A stretch of DNA of 32,500 bases from contig LUCW03001971.1 of assembly GCA_001586965.3 (NCBI GenBank), forward strand, positions 1 through 32,500. The letters run 5' to 3'. The stretch is from Sphaeroforma sirkka. Lineage: Eukaryota > Opisthokonta > Ichthyosporea > Ichthyophonida. Below the pieces are notes generated by a model, which was not told the origin of the DNA, did no database searches, and saw only the letters and a list, made by a program, of their open reading frames with translations. Both the position numbers and the translations under genes were made by a program. This document shows, piece by piece, positions 18,778 to 32,500 of the stretch (its first letter is position 1; each line of letters starts with the position of its first letter).

Positions 18778-19935
18778 CTTGCTTATGCAGAACCAAAGCA
18801 TACAAAATATGTCATGTGCTTAGACACAGCGCGAGAAATCTCAGTGACAATGGCAGATGCAGAGGGTCAACCGGCGTTTGCACAAGGGAGTCCGGCGGAG
18901 AAACAGCGTCGTACGCAACTCACGCAAGCGCAACACAAACAAGGACATCATGGGGCGGCGGACACAGTCCAACAACTTCGTCAGAACGGTCACGTTTGGC
19001 CAGGGGCACTTGAGTTAGCCACAGAGGTTAAGCGGCAATGTGGCACATGTTTGGGACAGGACACACTTCGTAAAGGTTTCCACCCGATGATTAGCATCGA
19101 TGCACGCTACCCGTGAGACCATATTCAAGTGGACTACATCCCGATGCCACTGGAGTCCAGACGCAAGAACAATTATATTCTTCACGTCTTGGACATCGCC
19201 ACAGGCTATTCTATCCTTCGAGCCACACCGGACAAGACAAAGGAAACCACGACACAGACACTCATAGAGATTTTTGGCGAACATGGCTTCCCCCGTAAAA
19301 TCCAAACAGACATGGGGAAGGAGTTCACCAACAAGATAGTGGAGCTTCTGGTCCAAGAAGTGGGGATGCTACATAAGGTGTCTCCACCATATCGACCCCA
19401 AGTGCTGGGCGCGGCAGAACGACGTCACAAGGAGATTACACGTTCTATTCGACCATGCTGTGAGGCGGTTCCCCTTCGATGGGACGAACGCCTTCCGTTT
19501 ACGATGCTATACCAGAACATTCGGATATCCCGCTGCCATAAAAGTGCACCGTTTAGCGTGTACTTTGGCCGCCGCCATGTTCCGTTCGCCGATTTCGCAG
19601 ACGAGTTACCGGATTCCCAGCCGATGGCGAATGACACCTGGGCGCAACGATTAGACCAGTTACAGGACACTATATTACCGACCCTCCATCACATTACCAA
19701 GAAGTATACAGGCAAGCTTACGACGACATTTGACCGCCTGCATGCTCACGACTTGGTATATTTCGACGAAGGAGATGTAGTCATGGTACAATCAGAAGGC
19801 CGAACAACGAAGACCATGCGGCCATTGTTTGGTCCATATGTAGTCAAAGCTAGACACGGTGAACAAAGATGGTTCCGCCCCACCAGAATTCAAGAACAAA
19901 CCGGTACGGGTGGAACTCCTCCGTTTATTGCATAG
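18778..19935 (+). pseudogene. Integrase of element C
   Basis: Same reading register as the preceding pol frame, interrupted by TGA at 18775-18777 and TGA at 19114-19116 (the second sits where a Trp is usual before DHIQVDY). The zinc module has HKQGHHGAADTV and QCGTCLGQ. The core has IQVDYIPM (first Asp, 19132), IQTDMGKEFTNK (second Asp) and YRPQVLGAAERRHKEI (Glu). The C-terminal part has VYFGRRHVPF, then GDVVMVQSEGRTTKTMRPLF and GPYVVKARH, a GPY/F module. It would insert the cDNA. Two stops make it a pseudogene as it stands. Confidence 0.92.
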
Positions 19936-20170
19936 ACGCACAGACCCACCAATTAACGAAGACTTATGGACCGAAGGAGGGGTTGAGTTTCGCCATATTA
20001 TCACACACCGTACGAATGATGAGACGGGGAAGTTGGAATACCTGGTGAGATGGCGAGAAGGCGAACCAACGTGGAAAACAGCAGAAGCTTTTGATGGTGC
20101 CAACGTTATCGCGGCCTACCACAAAGCTTCGCAGACACGGACACGTAAGTGCCCACGTGCACAGTTCTAA
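19900..20170 (+). pseudogene. C-terminal chromodomain of element C
   Basis: A frame shifted from integrase (19859-20170) reads LLRLLHRRTDPPINEDLW, VEFRHIITHRTNDETGK, LEYLVRWREGEPTWKTAEAF and NVIAAYHKA. The pattern I..HR....G..EYLVRW......TW is that of a chromodomain, which in chromoviruses follows the GPY/F module and can direct integration to marked chromatin. A frameshift near 19910 separates it from integrase. Among A, B and C this is the only clear chromodomain. Confidence 0.85.
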
Positions 20171-20639
20171 TACTTTATCTTCAATATAACTTTGTTCTCG
20201 GATATCGAGCTCAAGCTCTGGAGCATAAACCAGCAACTCTAGCTCCCGAGTATAAACCAGCCACTCGAGCTCTTGAGTATAAAAAGAAGCGACTCTCTAC
20301 CGAGTATAAACCAGCAACTCGAGCTCGCGAGAATAAACGGTTAGCACTGAAATGATTTCGCGAGGGAAAATCGTCAGTGGCTCAAGCTCGCGAGGCTAAA
20401 TGAGCCACTCCAGCTTCGGAGTATAACACAGCGAAATCAATCAAACAACTCCTTGGGCATTGTTTTGAAACAGCGGGGTAATGGTTTGCACGGTTTCTGC
20501 CACTGGCAGTTTTTCTCCGACACAAGTACAGTCCTATATTGTACTTGCCAAACTCCTATATGCTGACACAGATGAACAGTAGCTTCAAGAATTCAAACAC
20601 GACAGGTCGCTCGAGACGTATACATCGGGTCCTCTAGGT
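20171..20639 (+). other. 3' untranslated part of element C
   Basis: About 470 bp between the chromodomain stop and the 3' LTR. The first half is filled by degenerate 27-bp tandem repeats; the rest shows nothing recognisable. The sequence just before the LTR (GGGTCCTCTAGGT) is not a good polypurine tract. Confidence 0.6.
20221..20418 (+). repeat. Degenerate 27-bp tandem repeats, 7 units
   Basis: Units start with GAG(T/C/A)ATAAA and begin at 20221, 20248, 20275, 20302, 20329 (33 bp), 20362 (30 bp) and 20392. Most contain an inverted pair such as ACTC...GAGT around AGCTC. In one frame they would encode a 9-residue motif (EYKPATRAL-like), but that frame is not joined to pol. Confidence 0.85.
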
Positions 20640-20825
20640 TGTGGTCAGAATACAAGTATTTATATTTATTTGATTATTTTAGGTTTATTATAAGTTTTAC
20701 AGTTTATCAGAATAATCTGATAAACTGGGTTTTAGGGTTTTGCTGGTTTTACAACACATGACTGATGACTCATTTAAGAGTCAGTCATTTTAGGATTACA
20801 GTTTACAATTACAAATAAATGAACA
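20640..20825 (+). repeat. 3' LTR of element C (186 bp)
   Basis: The same length as the 5' LTR with 5 substitutions (about 97 percent identity by eye), the same TG/CA ends and the same 12-bp perfect inverted repeat. The base after it starts ACTCTAAG, which does not match the left flank. Confidence 0.93.
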
Positions 20826-20831
20826 ACTCTA

Positions 20832-21325
20832 AGAAGGGCTGGAGCAAAACCGATCGAGGGGCTTGGATCCATGTGTCGTCAACAAATAAACAAGAGCGGA
20901 GAAGCTTGGGACGAAATTGTGCTAGCGTGCCAGCTAAGGAATCCATGTAGATAATAAAGAGCTGGGGGCCGGCGATTGAGCCTTGTAGGATGCCATTCGT
21001 TCTATGGAATATAGACGAGACTGTGCCGCGGTATGTAACTCGGGTAGGGACCCTCCCAAACAGCGCGCGGAGGCAGTTGATCCAGTTTTCGGGCCTTTCA
21101 GCGTGGCGCAGAAGTACTCATAGGCGTGGGAGAGCGACCTTGTCGTATGCCTTGGTTATGTCCAAACAGACGTCGTTCCACTCCTCTTCTGACTGTGTCT
21201 CAGATTCCATGGCGGCAAGTGCTTGGGTATGACAGGAGTACCGTGATTTGAAGCCAGCTTGGGTAGCGATAGGTACTGTGGCAGAGTCGAAGTCATTTAA
21301 TATTGGCGACTGGGTCTTGCAAGAA
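20832..21325 (-). pseudogene. Non-LTR (LINE-type) reverse transcriptase fragment
   Basis: One minus frame with a single TGA gives about 160 residues with the ordered motifs of non-LTR reverse transcriptases: TQAGFKSRYSCHTQAL, DVCLDITKAYDKVALPRL (palm motif with the first Asp), FHRTNGILQGSIAGPQLF followed by IIYMDSL, and CLFVDDTWIQAP (the xxDD box, FVDD). It is cut on the left almost exactly at the LTR of element C, and on the right before the upstream RT motifs. Endonuclease, ORF1 and tail are not seen. The high GC content contrasts with the flanking AT-rich sequence. Confidence 0.88.
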
Positions 21326-21329
21326 AATC

Positions 21330-21925
21330 ATTGTATCACAATGCTGCAAACCAGGAGATGAATCAAATGATCGTTAATAGAGAGGTGGTCTAACTTTCAA
21401 AAGCTCAATTGAGTTTGCCGGTAAAGAAATGAGTCAATAATCAAATTTACAATTGATATTGAAAATCATATAGAAAGAATACGAATCTGGGGTTTCTTGC
21501 GAATTTACTCATTGTGTCTTTGACATCGAAATACTTCCAGGTAGGTTTTTACTAAACAGTGTAAAACCAATTGTGCATAAGCTCATTCTCAAACAATACA
21601 TAGGCTAATACCAATAGCCAGAAAAATTTTAACGTCAGCTATTTACGACATTAACAATTTCAAAAGTGAGTCATACATTCATAAATTTTGGATATTATAA
21701 TTTAACCCATTATAATTTAACTCATTTTTTCTTGCTGCTTCCAATTATTTCTCGTAATTTTTAATCCGCAGTGAACTGCCGGGAGAGGCACAACACCGAG
21801 TATAACATGCTGAAATACATACATCGTGTACGCCAATAAGAGCAAAATTAGCCACAGACCGCGATGAATGACTAGCCGGATCGAAATCAAGCCGGATTAT
21901 GGCAATAATAAGTCGAAAGTGTTAA
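21330..21925. other. AT-rich sequence, nothing recognised
   Basis: About 600 bp without a sustained open frame on either strand and without a repeat I can relate to the elements on the left. Confidence 0.5.
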
Positions 21926-22186
21926 AGGCCAGCAAATTTTGCTACCGCCCCAAGCCAAAAAAAAGCGGTTACCGCCACCTATATTAAGGATGCCAAGAGG
22001 ATATTGAATATACAGAATAGGAGAGGACAGAAAGGGCTGATTGATGTAGAAGACATATCTGAAGCAGAAGTATCTAATCTGGCGGAGTCAATTTTCTTCC
22101 ACATTGGTAAATGGACCTTAAAAAAAACGAGTTCACTGGTTATTGCAAATCGGGGAGATGGATCAAAGGGTCGCATTGGAAGTTAA
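21926..22186 (+). CDS. Possible coding remnant or exon, unknown
   Basis: Open for 86 codons after a TAA, with coding-like composition (TYIKDAKRILNIQNRRGQK, LIDVEDISEAEVSNLAE, SIFFHIGKWTLKKT). Shortly after, in another frame, VKVIDLELKNNPEIEYDG is open and ends at TGA near 22269. I recognise no family. It may be an exon of an unknown gene, a decayed mobile-element frame, or chance. Confidence 0.25.
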   Translation, partial: RPANFATAPSQKKAVTATYIKDAKRILNIQNRRGQKGLIDVEDISEAEVSNLAESIFFHIGKWTLKKTSSLVIANRGDGSKGRIGS

Positions 22187-25100
22187 TCATTGTCACATTG
22201 CAGAAAATAAATGTTAAGGTCATTGATTTGGAACTGAAGAACAATCCCGAAATCGAGTATGATGGATGAAGCTGTAGCTTGCAACATATAGCCTCAAAGC
22301 AAGTTGTATTACTCAAAAGGACATCTTCAGCTGTTGATTATTGCTTTGTGCTTATGGAAGTGTAGTAGCAGAAAAATCCCATATCGTCCTTAATCTGGAG
22401 AAATTATGTTCACAACTTTTCCACGAGTGTTCAAAAGGACGATAGAATCAGAAAATGTATTTATGATACACTGTTTTCGCATGTTCCTACAAAGGTGTAG
22501 CATTAGAGATTATTTGAATTATGAGCTAGACATAGAATTTTATTTCGTAGGTGAAAACTTGTTCGCTACTTAATGGGATTGTTCATCATCATCAGTAAGT
22601 TATGATAAAAGCATTTCGGCCCACTCTTACCTCGACTGCCTTTACATTGCCCACTGAATATCAAACCCATTTATCAGAGCCTTGATTGTCCCAGTTTTAG
22701 TCGACCAGGTGCCTATACTTGGATTTTATCGCAAATGTAATGATGTACCTGGTGACATGGAGGAGAATTAATTGTAATGAGATTGATCAAACAACTCATG
22801 TCCTCCATAAATGTTCCTCCCAGGTATCAATACTCATAAATACCTATTTTCAATTAAGTATCCATTCGCCACTAATACCATGTGTTTGTGTTTACGAATA
22901 AGTCTTCGTGTATGTAGAATCATTTTGACAGAAAATACCTCAGTTACATTCATGTTTTGGAGCTAAAGACCCTTTTCAAGCTTGATACCCAACTATGTCG
23001 CATCATATATAAACTCATTAATCCTCAACATATAAATAGGAAGAGATGCGTGACTTACATAGTGTGGTATCATAAGGCCAGGCAAACCATAATGCAAGGC
23101 GAAATAGTACGGAAAGAACCGAACTAGAAAGTCAATTGAATAGCAATGTCGATGCGAATCTTATCCGTAACATATAGTGTAGGAATACCAAGACTAAATT
23201 AGGCATGATGACATAGCCTCAACTAGATGCTTTACGTAGACAATGGTGCTGACAAGCTCTCTAAATATCCCTTTGCATCCATTCGGGACTCTGCGAAGAT
23301 GTACTATGGCCGTCTGACTATTAATAAATATACAACACTATCATAGAACCGTCTTAAAGCGCTGATATTGATGCATCCCCCAAAGGATAAGCAATAAGAT
23401 ATGTCTAAAAAATGATAGTATTTATTAGTCGTAATATAATACTTGTCAGTTTCTGATGTATTTGCGTCCACTAATTATATTCATACAAGTACTGCCATAG
23501 TCTTTTCGCGCATACAACATCCTCAAACCCAAACCATCACCAGACATGGACATCTGGTTGTGTTGTTGCGAGTATTGACCCATACCAACACTCTCTGACT
23601 TGATCGTATGTCGGTGGTATACCAAGTTTGGCTCCTCTACGAATTGATATTTGACTCGTTCTGGGTTTATAAATTGATGAAATGGAATGAGAAGAGAAAA
23701 AGGTGCTACTTCAGATATGTTTGGCTATCAGAATTTTTCGGCGTCATCAACAACCATCGTCGAGTATTTTTGTACGTATTCGACGTATTCCATCATAGAC
23801 CATAACCGCTCACAGCCTAGGGTGACATACGATACAGCTTTGCCACCAAGGTAAAGGCGAAATCGGTGTAGTTCCTGGAGCACAGTAAACTACAAATATA
23901 CAATTAATGTAAGCGAGGAAACCGTTCGGCAACCGTTCGGCAGTCTCCGGGTTCATGCCGACTTTGAGTTCAGAACTTAAGTAGTTGTTTAAAACCTACC
24001 TCATCAGAATTATTCGGATAGAACGAGCCACATCAGAGACATCCGGCTGATCTTTGTGAAAAGGGTGGAGATCAATCGATTGTGTTGATTTTCATTTAGC
24101 AAGTCGCAAAATGGATGGCCGCAATATCGCTATCATACACTGCGATGAAAAACTATCTCTGCGACCATCCATCGTGCTGATATTTCTACAAGTTTCGAGA
24201 TTCGTTGGAATTGCGTCATACTAAACGCACCTATGCTCACCATCGCCAACACACATTATGATTCTAGAGTGATGCATACATTACATTGCACTTTGGGCAT
24301 CTTTGGAGTTCTGGTTCCAAAAGTGTCTACCATTGCTAGGGATCATAACCACGTGCAAGCGTTTGGGAGAACAACTAGATGAAAGTAGACAACGGACAAC
24401 TCAAATTAACGTACAAACATATTTAAATCACAACAGACGGAGCTATTCCAAGTTGTCTGATGCGAAAGCGAGTTTGGTATAGAATATGATTCTTCAGATG
24501 CAGCGAACGTAACTGGTACGCCATAGTGGTGCGATTTTATACGATAAGTAAAGTAATAAATAAATGCTTACAAGTAAGTTTAAACTGAATTGTAAACAAC
24601 TGACCCTTTGTATCATTGTTCCACTCTATATTAAGGCTTTTGTCCTATATACTATGCACTTTAGCTACATACAGATATAGTGCCTAATATTCGGTATTTG
24701 CCTACAAGCTAAAATCCGTTTAAAAACAAAGTGACTTTAAACCTTATTGGCTTTTGTTGGTCATATCTCGAGAGTATCTCGAGTTTCACCATTTTAGCCA
24801 ATGCTTATAAACTCAAGGACGTCATGCTTGAATCAAGCTGACAGTCCTCTAGTGTGTAACTGTGGGTAATCAGTTAGTACGAGGAAGCTAAATATCCTTT
24901 TTAACATGATTTCGTTATTAGGATAATTTATCTCACTTGCTAGTAGGGGAAAACGAAATGACATATTTCGGAGAATAATCTTCACTAGAACTCCAAACAA
25001 ACTATAATAAACGTCGACTATAAGAAAGTACTGCAGCCCTTTGGTGTCAAGTGTCATATATTAATGACACAACAGCAAGTGCTCTAAGGCGCAAGACGGT

Positions 25101-25727
25101 CCCATATGACCGACCTGTACATAAATATTAGAAGATCTCCCAGAACATATACGACGGAGATATTCGTCGTGAGTAAGTTGTAAGAATTGCGAGAATTTTC
25201 TCTACCCCATGCAGTGTTGGAGTGGACATGAAAGTTTTATCATCGATGATATGAGAATAGGCGATTCAATTTAAAAGTGAATGAGAGGCCACAATATTCA
25301 TTGACTGTTCGAAAGTTGTCATACGACAGTCAAACTTTCACGCTACACCTTCGCGGCATATACTACATCGGTGACCTTCATATGCATAGCATTTTTCCGG
25401 TTTCAAGACACCAAAAAACGATGATGAGATTACCATCTGGAAAGTCCTGACGTAATTGAGCAGTCGAAATCATTTGCCCCAGACGCAGCTACCAGAGTTA
25501 TCTCGAATGTCATCACCCACAGGCTTCGCGTGTGAGCTTTCATTTTGTATCGCGAACACTTGATGAGAAGCGACGGTGGTCGAGATACACATACACGTAG
25601 CGGTTACGCACTCAATGGTCAGCAGTGACACCAAGTTCTATTTATGGGCAAGTAGTTTTGTGTCTAAATTTGAGTAGCGCAGCAACCTATAAATGTTAAA
25701 ATACAGAAATGATTGAAATGGACTTAC
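22187..25727. other. AT-rich region without an assignable gene
   Basis: I see no long open frame, RNA gene or known repeat. One weak candidate is 23728-23889 on the minus strand. It has an acceptor-like TATTTGTAG followed by 53 open codons (VLQELHRFRLYLGGKAVSY) and TGA, but no matching upstream exon with the correct phase was found. Confidence 0.4.
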
Positions 25728-25920
25728 GAAAATAGAGATTGAAGGGTCTGAAGATAGATACTTGTCGCGGGCAGCAATCTATAAATGGTGTATGACAAAC
25801 AGAGCATTTGAATTGGTCCTCCCCAAAATTTAAAAGAAACTGTGATCGATTGGATTCTAGGCGAATACAGCAAGTTTTGTATTGTAGACCACTTGTATTG
25901 CATTCCGGCATCATGTACAT
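25728..25920 (-). CDS. Possible Cys-rich exon, unknown
   Basis: The minus frame reads MYMMPECNTSGLQYKTCC, then FLLNFGEDQFKCSVCHTPF and IDCCPRQVSIFRPF. It ends exactly at a consensus donor (TATTTTC then GTAAGTCC). About 60 nt further on, TTTATAG could be an acceptor that gives RCCATQI and a stop. CX2C and CC pairs suggest metal binding, but I cannot name a family. It could belong to a small gene downstream of the ESCRT-I gene, or be chance. Confidence 0.3.
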
Positions 25921-26160
25921 AGCTCATTCTCTTCCTTTTGGCGTCAGGAACGGCATCATGTCCGACTGTCTACTCAAAACTATCATTTCCACCAACGCAA
26001 CTTCAACATCGAGATCATGGTATTTGCTATTGAACTGCACGTGGGTTTCGAGACATCGCACCTAATTATCGACTGTGTGGTGAGTGGTATGACGTGAATG
26101 TAAATATATCAACGAGAGCGATGGCGGACGTCATACAAAAACTCGGTTGCAGAGATATTG

Positions 26161-26166
26161 TTTATT
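26161..26166 (-). terminator. Candidate polyadenylation signal AATAAA of TSG101
   Basis: AATAAA on the minus strand lies about 240 nt after the last recognised TSG101 exon, so it could serve the gene. The hexamer is common in AT-rich DNA, so this is weak. Confidence 0.35.
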
Positions 26167-26404
26167 CTCGAAAAGTTTGCAGTACATGATATATAGCGTA
26201 TGAATAGTGAGCCAAAAATACAACAACCATAAATTTGATGGATTTCTTCGGAGGCATTGCAAATTACCTGCATAATTTCATTGTGGCGTGTACTTATCCA
26301 TTGTTTATCAAATGACTGATTAAAAAAATTTGAAACTGATTGCGTATAAGGGTAAAAGGTGTATATGAATACAACTCCGAATTTATTTTCATGCCACGAC
26401 TTAC

Positions 26405-32055
<5,651 letters not shown>

Positions 32056-32500
32056 ATTGCTCACACTAAAGAAGGGCTCCTGTAGTGCACAGTCGTTGGA
32101 ACATTCGCTCAGTGGGCTTCAAATGACCTATTTCATCGATTGATTGCTTAGATAAACTTCAATTCTGCTGGAATCATATTGAGCATTTCAGCGTCGCTTT
32201 TTCATAATATTATTGACAAAATTGAAATATTATGGCCTCTCATCATGAAATAATATGATTTCACCTGAAATATCATGATTTGGGTGTAAATAGTGTTTTT
32301 CAAATACAATGCTATGAAGCCTATGATACTTGATGGGCGCTTTCAGCATACAAGCATATGTCTAGTATCTCTGCCCCTACTAGTGTTCTATACAAACACG
32401 CTGGAATAAAAATAAATACATTTATTCCTGCGCCAATAGAGGACGCTCAGGTCACAAACTCTATATTCCCTTAAGCCAATTTGCAATATCACGTCTTCAC
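32056..32500. other. Upstream region of TSG101, nothing recognised
   Basis: No sustained frame. Contains AT-rich inverted repeats, for example CATAATATT (32203-32211) and AATATTATG (32226-32234). A promoter for the minus-strand gene is expected here but I see no clear element. Confidence 0.4.

Larger units (their letters stand above)
12444..20825 (+). mobile_element. Ty3/gypsy chromovirus-type LTR retrotransposon, element C
   Basis: LTRs of 186 bp at 12444-12629 and 20640-20825 (5 differences by eye) enclose, in plus order, a long leader, gag, protease, RT, RNase H, a methyltransferase-like domain, integrase and a chromodomain. This is the chromovirus order with an added domain. The flanks do not match: GCGGA precedes the left LTR and ACTCT follows the right one. 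Relatively few stops and frameshifts are present compared with A and B, but RT has lost a catalytic Asp. Confidence 0.92.

Overview
This is a eukaryotic nuclear window. It combines a dense nest of decayed Ty3/gypsy-type LTR retrotransposons (about 1-20.8 kb), a scrap of a LINE-type retrotransposon (20.8-21.3 kb), and a host gene split by spliceosomal introns on the minus strand (about 26.4-32.06 kb). I could not fix the species. Short introns with GTAAGT/GTATGT/GTAGGT donors, large microsatellites and chromodomain Ty3 elements would suit a unicellular relative of animals or fungi, but that is inference only.

Layout. Element A (minus strand, 9281-12307 plus 1-505) keeps RT, RNase H, a methyltransferase-like domain and integrase; its protease, gag and LTRs are not in the window. 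Its integrase 3' part is partly duplicated in tandem. Element B (minus strand, 506-9280) is inserted in that integrase, is bounded by LTRs of 772 and 1306 bp, and is flanked by a 4-bp duplication (ATTA). It carries gag (7846-5565) and pol (5564-1491), all broken by stops and frameshifts. A short plus-strand gag scrap of a further element (D) lies at 12308-12443. Element C (plus strand, 12444-20825) has 186-bp LTRs with 5 differences, an unusual 1.7-kb leader containing a decayed reading frame, then gag, protease, RT, RNase H, the same methyltransferase-like domain, integrase and a C-terminal chromodomain. A LINE reverse transcriptase fragment (minus strand) abuts its right LTR.

The most notable point is that all three Ty3-type elements (A, B, C) carry a Dam-like (NPPW) adenine-methyltransferase-type domain between RNase H and integrase. 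I associate such a domain with phages and with DIRS-type retroelements, not with integrase-bearing Ty3 elements.

The host gene on the right is a TSG101/VPS23 orthologue (ESCRT-I). I could join nine coding exons with matching phases (408 codons: UEV domain, Pro/Gly/Gln-rich linker, coiled coil, steadiness-box start) and propose a tenth. Its first intron holds the (TA)n, (CA)n and (CAGA)n arrays. The stretch 21.3-26.4 kb is mostly AT-rich sequence in which I see only weak coding candidates.
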